From: Branchiostoma lanceolatum
Lineage: Eukaryota; Chordata; Leptocardii; Amphioxiformes; Branchiostomatidae
Assembly (NCBI RefSeq): GCF_035083965.1
Contig: NC_089730.1
Location: 16,103,242-16,167,241 of the forward strand
Direction: 5' to 3'
Length of the DNA stretch: 64,000 nucleotides
Shown here: piece after piece, positions 35,301 through 46,690 of the stretch
Layout of the letters: each line of letters starts with the position of its first letter
Numbering within the stretch: position 1 is the first letter of the stretch
The notes under the pieces: model-generated
Database searches by the model: none
The model's input: the letters and a program-made list of their open reading frames with translations, nothing else
Told to the model about the DNA's origin: nothing
Made by a program: the position numbers and the translations under genes

Positions 35301-38300
35301 GGTCCTCCTCCCCATCCTCCTCATTAGGTAGGAAGGGTCTATTCTGTCATCAGGGGGTCATAGCTAGCTGTATGCAACAGGAAATGCCTTTAAGTTTGCA
35401 GTGATTTAATTGTCATGGTAGGGAGAAAATTAAGTGTTCCCTGTTGTTTTTGCGTTTCGGTGCCTTCGCACCGAAACGCAATGTCCTGGCTTTTACCTTC
35501 AAGCTTAAAGCTTGGTTCAACACTGTGTCGCACACAATAAGACCTTATATGGCAATACGTTCTCAAATCCTTGTATAGCCGTTGCCTTATATGGCAAGAG
35601 AGCAGGAAAAGGCAGGCACGCCAGATTTGCATGTGACACAGGACGGCGACCGCATGTAAATGCTACAACTGTTCGGAAATATCATTGCATTGTGGTTTCG
35701 GACTTTGATATCCTGAAAAATGACCATATTACATCTATTCCACAAGATTGCAGAAGAAAAAAAATGATTTCGTCAAGAAAACGAGCAAAAATCGGCATAA
35801 ATGATACCATATAGTGAGGTTATAGCATTACGTCCAGAGTAGAGAGTTACGTACCGCAGCTTGGCCGATCTGGCAACGGCAAGCACTTCGGACCTAGAAG
35901 ATCCGGGTTCGTCTCCGTGCATGGATTTTTTTTTCTTTTTAGATATTGAATATCAAAAATATATATTGATATTATATTAATCTATCAATATCATATTTAT
36001 GAATATCATTTTTTTCATTAATAGATAAAGAAATATTTTATATTTGTTATTTTTAAATATTCATTTAATATATACAAGGCCTTTGTCTTATGAACAGGAC
36101 TTCATAGATTCCAAACCCGGCATTCGAATTTTTCTGTTCATTGTAATGGAAAATACCGTGCAGCGGCTCCTATGCGCGGTAAGATGATTCTTGCAAAACA
36201 CTCGCCACTAAACTTCTATCCCCGATGTAAACAGAGGCTCTTGATGTTGTTTGCAAAACAGCGATTCTTTGTTACAGTAGCAAATGCTCCATTGTTCAGT
36301 ATCGACTTCATTCAGACAACACGGACGTGGAAAGTGGCGCCCCTCGGCACAAAACTATGGGAATTTTCATATGGGAGTTCGCTTCAGCGGGAGTTTTGTT
36401 TTTGTTTTGACGGATAAAACGCGAAAACCCACGCCGCTTTCGGCACACTTCCGGGTTCATTGATCGCTAAAATTACGCAAAAGCCACCATCAATCGGCAA
36501 ATAAATGTATGCTTTCCCGAAAACATCTTTTGGTTTTACATTTTCTTCACCATAATGTTGCTATGTAGTCGATAAAACCGCGTTTTTATTGCGTTTTCAT
36601 GTGTAACATTTCAGACAAAGAAAAAACTTAGACCGCGATTCTGCTGCCCCATGATGCACTTCGTCTGCAATATTCCCGCCTTCAGCTGCAGCAATAACCA
36701 ATCAGAGACGCGTAATGCAATCATGTGATGATGATTACGTAACACGCGAAATGCATCTTGAGGCAGCAGGATTTGAACAATATGGCGGCGGGTGATCGAA
36801 AATGAAATGATTTCGTCAATGCAACGCTGTATTTTGCGGCATAAATGCCGAGAGACGAACTTTTATTTTTATCTCAAAATGCGTTTTACACGTTTGTCTT
36901 TGACTAGCCCGGTAGAAATCAAGCGGATCGTCGTCTGGTCCTTCAATATCAAGGGAGTTTGTCAGATATCCTGGCGCGAGGTTCTCAGCAGCGTGACGTT
37001 TAAACTTCAAAACGTTTTACTCAAAATTTGAGCGGAGTAGAGGGTTTAGTGTTGACCCCAAATAATGGTAATGTTTTCCCGAAAATTCCTTGAAAATGGA
37101 ACGATTAAGAAAGACACCAGGACTTCATAGCGTGCCGAATACCGGGGCGTGGTCACATCTTGGAGACGCGCCGAGCGACAGCGGCAGATGGGGGGTGCGC
37201 ACTTTATTAAGGTTTTTCTGTGAAGTATCTCAGCTGGCGTGATTGGGGTTGCGGTGAAGCCCAAATCGGGGGTGCGCACTTTATTAGAATAAATACGGTA
37301 GCTGTTGATTTGTTTGACATTTGGTAGTCATTTTAGATAGAACCTTAGCTGTTATGAACTTCTATTTCACTTAATTACCATAGTGCTGATGATTCAATGG
37401 TGCTTTTTCAAATTTTATGTTTTATTGCGTGCCATGTACATAATTACATTGATAGCTTTTATAATGAGCCTATTATACATTTTACAAATAAGCACAAGTT
37501 GTAGGCCAAGACCAGCTTTTTCAAAAGCACTTAAGTTAAGTGACGTAACTTCAAAATTGCTTTCCCCAATCTGCCTTTCTCTATTAAAACAGTACTCATT
37601 TCCCAAAATGACAATTTTTCTTATAGACTGAACAGCCCTTGAGTGACTTCCTCTGGCAGATTTTACTTCGAGTAAAGGGAAAAGACAATTCACACTTATA
37701 AACGTAGCCGAAACGCCAGCTTTTTTTAAAAGCTCTTGTTTAGTTTGTGGTTGAAACAAGGGGGAAGCTGGGCAGTAGACAACAAGCCTTTTTGCAGTGG
37801 TTTTAAGTTCACTGTGCATAGGGTACAGTGCAAAAATGTAAAAATTTACAGACTGAGTATACTAAGGAATACATTTTGTAGGTAGCCAGGCTTTTGAAAA
37901 ATGGATAGTGAGAAAACATGGCCTGTTTGCTTGGCATGCTTTTCAAACAACCTTGCTGTCGAAGTTAAACTTTGACAATATTTCTGTCAATTTTTTTTTA
38001 ATTTCCTGGTTGTATTTTACCTATTGTATCTTTTAGGTTTTACCAAACAAAGCTTTTGTACATTATTCAATCTTCCATCTTCAACGGATTGTACCAATGT
38101 TGTCTCACAGGTACTACTTTCGATTCATCAAAATACGCCAAAGCGGGCCTTTCTTCCTAAGCTGGGGCCTGGTGTCCGTCGGCTACCTTTACTCGCTGTA
38201 CTACCGTCTGGTGATCCCCCTCGGTATCGTGACGTCCACGGAAACATGTCTCCTCACCGTCCTAATGGTCGCCATGCTCGCCGCGTTGACTTCCGCCAAA

Positions 38301-41300
38301 CAGAACCCCGGCTTCATCAGCGAAAAAGCCAGCGGAACGGACTGTATACACGGCCACGCCTTCTCGAAGAACGGGGTGAAAAATCTGCACGAAGAAAGCT
38401 TGCAGGGGAACAGCATCCAGTTCAGGAGTTCGGCAGACCGAAATCACGCCGACTCGAAAACTCCCGTGCAGAATGGGAGTAAAGTAGGCCACGCATCTAC
38501 AACACCGTCCACCGACGCCCCCTATCAGGATGACAGCACTATGCAGCACACCAACAGGCCACTCCAGAGGAACGGAAACAACAACAACAGGGACGCAAAG
38601 GATCCGGGTCAGGACGCGGTGATTGATGTAGAAGACAAGAAAGTTGTGGACCGGCTACTCTGGTGTCATCTGTGTAAGATGCCAAGGCCGCCTCGAGCTG
38701 GACATTGCATGATCTGTAAGCGTTGTGTCTTAAGGCTTGACCACCACTGTATATGGTGAGTAAGGGACACTCAGATGCATCCCATTTGCATTATTACTAA
38801 CTTTAGCCTACCCACAAGGGAAAATCATAAGCAGTCATCAATAATTTTTAGTGATTTCTAGTTCAAAAATAGGTGTAAGAATAGCATGTTCAGCACCCTT
38901 GGCACTAGAGACAGCATCCTTACCATGAGAATAGCATGTTCAGCACTAGGGACAGCACCATTGTGTAAGAAGGGTCGATGTTATGGCCCGGTTCTTTGGG
39001 AATGCTGCAGAGGAACTGCCTACAGGACTAAAGGAACGCACACGGGACACAGGGCATTGTCGTCACACACCGGCAGCTAGCTCTCAGACCTCTGTCTTCT
39101 GTCTGTCCAGAGAGTCGAATCCCTGAGAACTCAGCTACGGTTCACTTTATTCCTTCTCTTATCTGCTATGTCTAGACTCTAGATCTAACCCCTAGTGAGA
39201 ACCTCATTAAAACGTCGTTATGACCGTCATCTCACACACATGATGAATTACATCCTGTCCTTAGAAGTTAACGCGAGTTCTGCAGTTAATTAGTGAAGTA
39301 CATCTGTGTAAAGACGGTTACATAAGCAAAACCACTAGAAACTTACAATTTAAGAGGTTTTGCCACACTTACACTCACCCCTAAGTTAACAGCGAGCCGT
39401 CCTCGGCGAGAGCAGAAAAGTTGTATACATCAAAGACCATCAAACTAAAGCCTTAACTCCTGGCATACTGAAAATAAATGACTTCGACAACTCTCACATC
39501 TACCCCTAATTTGAAATCGAGCCGTCCCGGCGAGGTAACAACATTCCTTTTTAACATTATAGAATAACAAGTTCATTAAAAAACACATATGGAACTCTAC
39601 CCAAAAACAAAAAACAATCATCAGCACAATGCACGGCAGTTGGGACGATGTTTTAACATTACTAGTGACACAGTTTAATAAGAAAACATGTTCAGGACAG
39701 TCCACAGATTTACAAATGTCTGCCTGAAATGTCTATACTATAGTCTCGGTGTCCTCCACCCTCCGCTGCTGTCCTCAGCACATCCCTCGGCTCAGCTCAC
39801 TGCTCCCTTTGATCCCGTATCGTGGTGTCCTCCCTCCTTCCCTTTGTCGCACGGTCACAGACGTCCTCCCCGAATCCTCCTGCTGGCACAGCCCTGCTCA
39901 CCGCCTTCCCGGGGAAGTTTCCTCGGCGACACACTCCGCTGTTTCAGGTGTCCCATTTGGGATGTGACCGGGTTGGCCCGTCTCTCTCGGACATGGTTAA
40001 CGGGTACCATGGATACCTAGCCGCCAACACTCTTGTGCCCAGTGTGACCAATGCAGGGATAAGCCATGGAGCAAGAACAGAGCACATACATCAACACAAC
40101 CTGACCGTCCTATAGCCCTATCAAATCTCTGTTGACCAACATAAACAATGCGATTGAGCTGAACAAAAGACTTCAAAACTTTAAATCTGGTTTCTAACTG
40201 TGAGACTGTTTTACAAAGAAGTGTGACATCCTGCACATTAACTAGTTCTTACGAATATTTATATCTGCCAAAGACTGTCGAATTATCTCCAGACACAAAA
40301 ACATCACAGCTCAAAAAGGAATAACAATACTACAGCTAACCTACAGAAGAAGTTTACACAAAAAACGATTACAACATGACAGAATATCTAAGCTATCCCA
40401 GGCGACGTAACCCCCTGAATGACCGAAGCCAAACCCCCGAAAGTCTGGGTTTCCCCGGAGATTACATCGCCCACCCTAACACCTAACTTGGACATTCTCA
40501 TGATACTCCTAACAACCGAAACCTAACAAGCCTAACTAGAACTGGGCACAACTTTCCGAAAAAACATGAACGTCTCCGTCTCCAAGTGCAGCACCCTATC
40601 TCTAAAAGAACAACTCTTTCTCTGTTTCTCTCCCCTCTACCGTCTCGTCTACACCACACTTTCGTGTAACAAGAAATTCGTCCAAAACAACGAATCTAAC
40701 AACTTCCTCAGGTACAAAACAACTTCTCAGTTTGGAAATTTGTGCAGAACTTCCAAAACTACCGCAACACAGGGAAACCTCACCCTACCTAAATCTAAAC
40801 TCAAGGTTATCCTCCAAACAGATTTACCATCCATCACTACCGATCCAAAACAAAATAAAACTCTCACAAGCGGTCAGGCAGATTGTGCATGGCAATTTCT
40901 CTCCTTGTCCAAACATTGGGCACACTCACATTTCTCTGCCCAGCTCCTCTGGTCCTGCCCACAGCCTGTCGTTCGTTCTGTCGCCTCATGACGAGTCAAG
41001 GTCACGGCCTGCTGTCCGGTCTCGGTTCTCCTGACTCTCAGCTCTGTTGGCTACCCCACTCTGGTCCATGCCTGATGCCGATCTCCCGTCGGTGCCGAGT
41101 CGAGGTCCCGGTTCCTCCAGCCACGGTCCGCTCCAGATCAGATGGTTCTCCCTCCCGTGCGCGTCTCCCGGCACGGCCCCTGATCCCGGTGTGTCTTCGT
41201 CCTGTAGCGTCCCTCTAGATGGTGGTTATGCAGCATCCCATCCTCGTCGCCAAATGTAAGAAGGGTCGATGTTATGGCCCGGTTCTTTGGGAATGCTGCA

Positions 41301-43145
41301 GAGGAACTGCCTACAGGACTAAAGGAACGCACACGGGACACAGGGCATTGTCGTCACACACACCGGCAGCTCGCTCTCAGACCTCTGTCTTCTGTCTGTC
41401 CAGAGAGTCGAATCCCTGAGAACTCAGCTACGGTTCACTTTATTCCTTCTCTTATCTGCTATGTCTAGACTCTGGATCTAACCCCTAGTGAGAACCTCAT
41501 TAAAACGTCGTTATGACCGTCATCTCACACACATGATGAATTACATCCTGTCCTTAGAAGTTAACGCGAGTTCTGCAGTTAATTAGTGAAGTACATCTGT
41601 GTAAAGACGGTTACATAAGCAAAACCACTAGAAACTTACAATTTAAGAGGTTTTGCCACACTTACAATTGTCACTAGAGACAGTATCCTTAGTAGCATGA
41701 GAATAGCATGCCAGCACTAGGGACAGCACCCTTGTCAGTAAAAACAGCATCACTAGGGATAGTACCTTTGTCACTAGACACAGCATCCTTAGCATGAGGA
41801 TAGCATGTTCAGCACTAGGGACAGCATTTAATGCATTCCTGACAGCATTATTCATTTAGAATGAAAACAGCCCTCCGGACATTTTGAGAGCTATGTTCTT
41901 TTATTGATGATTATTTTCATAAAGGATACTTTCAACGTTTTGTTGTTATACTGCTGCTGGAATTTGTTTTACTGTTTGTTTTCTGTCCTATGATGTTTCT
42001 GTTTCTTTATGGAAATCTTTATTGACACAACAAAAGTACAGCGACTTTCGTAAGATCTACTCCATCTATACATACAAACAGTCAAGTGGATACAGATGAA
42101 CTAACCTATATTATGTATATATTCAAGTACATCACAACTGTCCTGTCTTCCTTCAGGATTGACCACTGTGTGGGGAAGAACAACCACAGGAGCTTCCTCC
42201 TGACGCTTGTCCTGTTCATGTCGTCAGCCGGCTACGGAGTGTGGCTTTCCCTCAACAGCACCTGTCCTGGCTGGTACAGCAAGAGGTGGATCCCTTACTG
42301 TCCTCAGGCATACAACTCATCCAGGTAAGCTGTCTGTAGTAAAAAGGCAGGAGAAGGTAAAGGTAGTCCCACATCCTTTTTTAGGCCTTATGGGCAATAG
42401 GTTGGTATCCACTGTGTCTAGGGCCAGTATCGTAAGACATAGCCCTTCCCTCTACTTCCACCACCTTTAGTCCTCCCTAACCAAAGTCAGGTACCCATTT
42501 AAGTTATAACACCTGGGTGGAGTGAGGAAAGTCTTGTAGGGACCTTTCCCAAGGGCACAACAATCGTCACATGTCAGAGGATTCTAACCAGGACCTCTTT
42601 GTTCTGGGCCAAACACCCTAACCTTCTATTCCACCCTGATGGTGCTGACTTCCATGTCAGGTATCCTCATCATGATTGGTCACTACATTTCTGTAGACCA
42701 ATCAGATGACTGTTCTCAACAAAAGTATCCAATAATGAGGGATTTCTTTAATTTCAATTTCTACTCTACTTTTCATGTCGGGAATCTTCATCTCATTGGT
42801 CAATACATTTCTGTTAACCAATCAGATATCTTATTCCAACAGAATGATCCAATAATGATGGATGTTTTTTCTGCTCTCCACAGTTCTGCCCTGGTCTTCA
42901 CCTGCTGCTATTACACCCTGATGGTGCTGACAGCCATGTCGGGAATCCTCGTCTCCCAGCTCATCAACATCTCGTGGAACATGACCGGTCGCGAAGAGCG
43001 CGTCGCCATCCGCCACAAGACCTACAAGGTCCGCTGCTGCGGCTTCTGTGTCTACACTGACAAGTACGACAAGGGCTGCGTACAGAACTGGTGGGAGTTC
43101 AGCCAGAAACCCAAACTGGAGAAACCAGCAGTACAGATGGTGTGA
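32322..43145 (+). CDS. ZDHHC23: Palmitoyltransferase ZDHHC23 orthologue
   Basis: Coding exons 32322-32464 (exon opens at 32308), 34355-34462, 35106-35327, 38111-38755, 42157-42324, 42884-43145 join in phase for 515 residues. Recognition rests on the N-terminal cysteine block ([27 protein letters not shown]), DRLRIPW with [15 protein letters not shown], and the C-terminal [14 protein letters not shown], all characteristic of ZDHHC23. Membrane segments are visible in exons 3, 4, 5 and 6. The cysteine-rich domain runs [20 protein letters not shown], then [12 protein letters not shown], with intact DHHC at 368-371, then [11 protein letters not shown] long polar insert (~190-335, Asn/Gln/Ser-rich) makes it longer than the ~409 residues of vertebrate ZDHHC23. 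The enzyme S-palmitoylates proteins at Golgi/ER membranes. The start is the first in-frame ATG after the acceptor. Confidence 0.93.
32590..32715 (+). repeat. Decayed partial copy of ZDHHC23 coding exon 1 in the following intron
   Basis: TGTCCATCTGTGGCTGTGAGGCCTTGG and GACAGTGCTGCAGACAGGTAC at 32602-32655 repeat the exon's 3' end and donor (32425-32470). TAAAATTCCTTTTGGATGAAT at 32688 repeats 32500. The unit is displaced ~188 bp. The frame carries an insertion (GCGTCG) and loss of a Cys codon. Confidence 0.85.
33000..33640 (-). other. Possible decayed coding DNA in ZDHHC23 intron
   Basis: Minus-strand frames 33561-33310 and 33254-33015 look protein-like ([40 protein letters not shown]) but are broken by stops and frame changes. 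Might be a mobile-element protein relic. Family not recognised. Confidence 0.3.
33868..33931. repeat. Small hairpin (CCATGATGGCA arms)
   Basis: CCATGATGGCAATTTACTA and its mirror TAGTAATGCCATCATGG around a short loop rich in TAGTAGT. Confidence 0.7.
34072..34250. repeat. Foldback family GTACACAACCAAGTG, copy 2
   Basis: TCTGTACACAACCAAGTGTA and the near mirror AACACTTGGTTGTGTTCAAA enclose TTCACTTTGCACTGCA, which is also in the 51907-52110 copy. Confidence 0.65.
34790..35015. repeat. Relative of the 14463-14910 foldback
   Basis: TGACGCTGAAGAAGGTTGATGG, GTGTCACTCAAAATATC-like and TTATCCAGTTGAAGAGATTG match the right arm at 14806-14910. The left arm is degraded. Confidence 0.65.
35450..35481. 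repeat. Perfect 14-bp hairpin
   Basis: TTGCGTTTCGGTGC, loop CTTC, then the exact complement GCACCGAAACGCAA. Located in ZDHHC23 intron 3 of the coding region. Confidence 0.85.
35820..37290. other. CG-rich intronic block with tRNA-like and promoter-like motifs
   Basis: 35860-35920 has an A-box-like TTGGCCGATCTGG and B-box-like GGGTTCGTCTCC but no matching acceptor stem, so it is a tRNA-derived relic and not a tRNA gene. 36640-36790 has CCAATCAGAG (CCAAT box), ATTACGTAAC and ATATGGCGGC (YY1-like), and inverted CTGCTGCC/GGCAGCAG. GGGGGTGCGCACTTTATTA occurs twice, at 37193 and 37269. Could be a composite mobile element or an internal promoter. Confidence 0.4.
38885..38963 (+). repeat. GCATGTTCAGCACTAGGGAC minisatellite, cluster 1
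   Basis: ATAGCATGTTCAGCAC and CACTAGRGACAGCAYC repeat here, interrupted by the LTR element and resuming at 41667. Confidence 0.7.
38964..41666 (+). mobile_element. Non-autonomous LTR retroelement
   Basis: Direct repeats at 38964-39373 (410 bp) and 41255-41666 (412 bp) differ by only a few bases. Both begin TGTAAGAAGGGTCG and end CCACACTTACA, giving TGTAAG/CTTACA termini. ATTG flanks both ends as a 4-bp target duplication, and the insertion splits the minisatellite repeat. The 1.9-kb interior has no believable gag or pol frame, so mobility would need proteins supplied elsewhere. The near-identical LTRs point to a recent insertion. It lies in the ZDHHC23 intron between exons ending 38755 and starting 42157. 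The 39374-41254 interior is C-rich and its open frames look accidental. Confidence 0.88.
41667..41870 (+). repeat. GCATGTTCAGCACTAGGGAC minisatellite, cluster 1 continued
   Basis: Three to four ~62-bp degenerate units with ACAGCATCCTTAG, GAGAATAGCATG and CACTAGGGACAGCACC. The tail 41870-42000 (GATTATTTTCATAAAGGATAC, TTATACTGCTGCTGGA) matches the tails after the clusters at 43.8 and 48.8 kb. Confidence 0.75.
42352..42640 (-). mobile_element. tRNA-derived SINE, family B, minus copy
   Basis: Intact reverse copy: B-box-like GGTTAGAATCCTC, body TATTTTTACACCTGG-like region degraded, head GGTTAGGGTGTTTGGCCCAG. It lies in the last intron of ZDHHC23. Confidence 0.7.
42626..42860 (+). repeat. Partial copies of the last ZDHHC23 exon in its preceding intron
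   Basis: CACCCTGATGGTGCTGACTT, then CCATGTCAGGTATCCTCATC, at 42632-42671 repeats exon bases 42915-42954. A second, weaker unit is at 42775 (CATGTCGGGAATCTTCATC). Each is followed by ATTGGTCAMTACATTTCTGT and CCAATCAGAT, so the pair forms a ~116-bp tandem. None keeps a usable frame. Confidence 0.8.
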
Positions 43146-43429
43146 GGGAAAACCAGACACAAGTCCACACAAAGTAGCACTGTGTTGAAATGCACATGTG
43201 CAAAATTTAATGCAAAATCATCAGTCTAGCATTGGGGATCTGTCAAGATACATGGGTATAGATAAACAAAAACTCCAAAAATTCCTACATAATTTGTTTC
43301 CTTTCTTTATTTGTGTGTCTTCATGATAAACATAAACATACCATACTTTGACATACTATACTTTGAAAACTCCAAAGATTCTCACATAATTTGTTTCCCA
43401 ATTTTTGTATGTTCAACAATAAATTTTCT

Positions 43430-43830
43430 GACAGCATCCCTAACAAAAAGATAGCATGTTCAACTCTAGAGCAGCACTCTTGTCACTAGAGATAGCATCT
43501 TTAGCATGAGGATAGCATGTTGAGCACTAGAGACCCTAGTAAGAGGATAGCATGTTCAGCACTAAGGACAGCACCCCTTGGCACTAGGGATAGCATCCTT
43601 ACCAAGAGGATAGCATGTTCAGCACTATGGACAGCACTCTTGTCACTAGAGACAGCATCCTTAGCATGAGGATAGCATGTTGAGCACTAGAGACCCTAGT
43701 AAGAGGATAGCATGTTCAGCACCCTTGTCACTGCAAATAGCATCTTTAGTATGAGAATAGCATGTTCAGCACTAGGGACAGCACCACTTAAAAGCAGCAT
43801 CCTTACCAACTGAATTAACATTTTGAGAGA
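43430..43830 (+). repeat. GCATGTTCAGCACTAGGGAC minisatellite, cluster 2
   Basis: About six diverged ~62-bp units, with a longer higher-order repeat visible (GATAGCATGTTGAGCACTAG plus AGACCCTAGTAAGAGG occurs at 43512 and 43672). It falls in the likely ZDHHC23 3' UTR. Confidence 0.85.
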
Positions 43831-43956
43831 AATTTATTTTGTTAATGATTATTTTCAAAAAGGATTCCCTCCAAGCTTTATTTTTATACTGCTGCTTGTT
43901 TTATTGTTTGTTTTATGATTGTGTGTTGCTTGATTATGTTTATGCTGCATTTGTAG

Positions 43957-43962
43957 AATAAA
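43957..43962 (+). terminator. Candidate polyadenylation signal of ZDHHC23
   Basis: AATAAA 812 bases after the TGA stop. The same block (TTGTAGAATAAARTMCTCTGCAC) is copied at 48927-48955. Confidence 0.45.
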
Positions 43963-44327
43963 GTACTCTGCACTTCTTTCTTTGTGATGGGAACATTTTT
44001 TTTTTAAATTTTTTTTTTAAAAATTCTACCTCTTTAACCACAACTTTCATTCCATAGTAAATCCACCCTTCCACCTCCATATTCTTCAAGAAGCAGCCTA
44101 TAAGGTTAGAATAAGATATTTTCAAGGCTTGTGAAGTCACAGGAATAAAGGATAAAGCAGAATGTCTATAGTTGTAGACTTGCCTTAGTAAGCACTAACA
44201 GGTTGGGACTGCTGCACCCAGCATTTTTATAGGAGCTGACAAAAACTATGCTTTGTTTCTTAAACTGTACATAATATGCTTAATGCTTGTGGGAAACTCT
44301 ATGCAGAAAACTTAGAGATTAGTACTG

Positions 44328-44515
44328 TAAATGCATTTAAGTTTGAGAAGGTTTAATACTTGCGGTTTTGACCATTAACTTAAAACCAGTGCGAAAATGC
44401 TTATTTTGTCTTTTTGGTGTCAACCGTAAACTTAAATCCTCTGCAAACTTTCAATTTTCTCCCTGCCGTGAAACTAAATAACTGCAAAAGTAAATGCATT
44501 TACAGTAATTTAGTC
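44328..44515. mobile_element. Foldback MITE with GTAAATGCATTTA ends
   Basis: TACTGTAAATGCATTTAAGT at the left mirrors TAAATGCATTTACAGTA at the right. The interior has two further imperfect hairpin arms (TTAAAACCAGTGC, CCGTAAACTTAAATCC). Probably related to the element at 840-1055. Confidence 0.75.
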
Positions 44516-45774
44516 GACTGCCATAAACAATGACTGTGTGACTAGTATATGCAAAATGCCACATCCTTTGTCAGTTTGTGTTGTGCTGGAAGAAAAAGGA
44601 TTCATGGAAAGTTGTCAAAGGAATGAATTTTGTGTCAATTGCTGAAAAATTAACCATGGCAATCTACTAGGTAAACATACCAGAGCACATTCATACTCCA
44701 AAGATCATCTCTCTGCACCACATGCACAAATAATTACTTTTAATCACAGCACTATAGACATCCGGCCATTACCAAACCAAGCTGTGTTAAAGAACGCTGG
44801 TAGGTAGGCTTCATAAAATAAGATCTTTGATACCAACCATCTTACCAAACAGGTATAACCTCATCTGACAAACTTACCCTTAACCTCCCCCTGCTGGGGT
44901 AGCCATGAGGCACCAGAATTGTACTGTTAACAAGATAAGGCAACAGGGAGAAGGTTACAAGTAGTGCTTCACCATGTAGTGATATTTGCAACTCATAGAC
45001 AAAGGGCTAATATATACATAGTGTAAGGAATACCGTATTATCATTACCTATGCACTGGTAGAATCATGTAAAAACAACACTATATGAAAAGCCAGGTCCT
45101 TCTTGGTTTACACATGATATACATATAGGAAGTCAATACAGTTAAAAGTAAGAAGTATATATTTGCTATCGAAAGTTACATGTTAAAGTTGGCATATAGA
45201 AACAATATGTGTTGATATACAATGTACATCCAAAGCTTGCATTGTAGGCTAGAGTTTTTAGGTCTTCATGTAAATGTGTGTGTGTCAAAGTAAAAAGCAG
45301 CTCACATAAAGCTATGCAGGTGGTAGTCCTAGTACTGTTGATAAACTGAGGTTTTGCAAAAAACTCGAAAGGAATTGTTGTTCCGGTGATTGTCTATAAA
45401 GGTTTTATCGGTATATTGTTACATGTAACTCTTGGAAAAAACAGAAACTCAGTCCTTAAGCCATTCATGCATGTAAAGCAGCATGTTTGAACATGGAAAT
45501 TGCTGTTTTTTTGTATTGATATATCACACATAGATGGAGCTTTTGATTCCATTGTGACAGCTTTTTATATTACGTGGTCACAGATCGCAAACATGGTATT
45601 GCTGCAGTTCAGTATGCTAAAGTGGAGGATAGTGTAGATGGGTACATAGAGCCAGTGAGTGCCTTGTGTTGTCGCATTGCTTGTAAGCTGTGTACAATGT
45701 CATGTGTTTTGTGCACTGTAAGCTAAGTGTGGTGTCCAGAGCTATATTAATGACTGTGTGTGTATGCACTGAAA
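44516..45774. other. Intergenic, nothing recognised
   Basis: AT-rich non-coding DNA between ZDHHC23 and the repeat block at 45.8 kb. No gene or clear repeat seen. Confidence 0.4.
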
Positions 45775-46190
45775 TTGCTAATTATCTCCATGAAAAATGG
45801 AGATATAGTTTTGGGTGTGTCTGTGTGTTTGTTTGTGTTTCCGGACTACTGTAGTCAGCATAACTCAAGAACCGCTTGATGGATTACAATGATATTTGGT
45901 ATGTGGGCAGGTGTTGTGAAGCCTAAATTCAAGGTCGATTTTGGGCCCCCTGGTATGTGACCTTGGTACTGCAGCAGAAATTCAATTTTTGTATCTCTTG
46001 ACCTGGATGTGCTATGGTCTTGATTTTTTGGTGGCAGATACCTTGTGGTGTAATGAAGACGTGGTGTGGGTTTGGGCCCCCTAGCAGCTTGTTCTGGAAC
46101 TGCAGGGGCGTTATCGTGAACATCTTCTAAGGAGAATAACTGAACAAAGGAACAACGGATTTCCATGATATTTAGTATCTAAGTAGCTTA
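45775..46190 (+). repeat. Dispersed repeat, GATTTTGGGCCSCC family, copy 2
   Basis: Contains AACTCAAGAACCGCTTGATG, GATATTTGGTATGTGGGCAG, GATTTTGGGCCCCCTGG and GGTACTGCAG, then a second partial round (GGGTTTGGGCCCCCTAGCAG, AACTGAACAAAGGAACAACGG). Matches 600-850 and inverted 60055-60285. Confidence 0.65.
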
Positions 46191-46690
46191 GATAGAGATA
46201 TACAGAATGAAGTACAAATTATGCTAATTGAGCTTAATTTGCATAGCTATCAAGGAAAATCTAGATTTGCAGTGTTTTCCATTATCAGACTCAAATACAT
46301 GTAACATGTAGTTTATGGAAAGTGGATCATCAGCAGGTACCAATTATGCAAATAGATTCCTAATTTGCATAATAAATGGAAAACACCATATCTCATCTAA
46401 TTGGAAAATTATAGGCCTGTCTATATGATACTTAGTATGCAGGTAGCCTAGACAGAGATATACATAATGAAGTGCAAATTATACTAATTGTGACTTGATT
46501 TGCATAGCTAATGAGGAAAATCTATATTTGCAGTGTTTTCCATTATCAGACTCAAATACCTGTAACATATGTAGTTTATGGAAAGTGGAGCATCAACAGA
46601 TACCAATTATGCAAATAAATTCCTAATTTGCATGATTAATGCAATAACCATAATTCATCAAATTTGAAAATTATAGGACTGTCAATATTG
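46163..46690 (+). repeat. Two ~256-bp tandem units with many ATGCAAAT octamers
   Basis: Unit 1 starts at GATATTTAGTATCTAAGTAG, unit 2 at GATACTTAGTATGCAGGTAG. Both contain GTGTTTTCCATTATCAGACT and GTAGTTTATGGAAAGTGGA. The octamer ATTTGCAT/ATGCAAAT occurs at 46237, 46346, 46363, 46498, 46609 and 46626, with two more just beyond the repeat at 46735 and 46752. Confidence 0.85.

Noticed and set aside
35855-35925. Possible tRNA gene
   Set aside because: A- and B-box-like motifs exist but the 5' sequence does not pair with the 3' acceptor strand, so it is a tRNA-derived relic.
37415-37819. 134-residue minus-strand open frame in a ZDHHC23 intron
   Set aside because: No splice context, no recognisable domain, AT-rich low-information sequence.
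40566-40991. 141-residue open frame inside the LTR element
   Set aside because: No gag, protease or polymerase motif and composition like its C-rich surroundings; likely chance.
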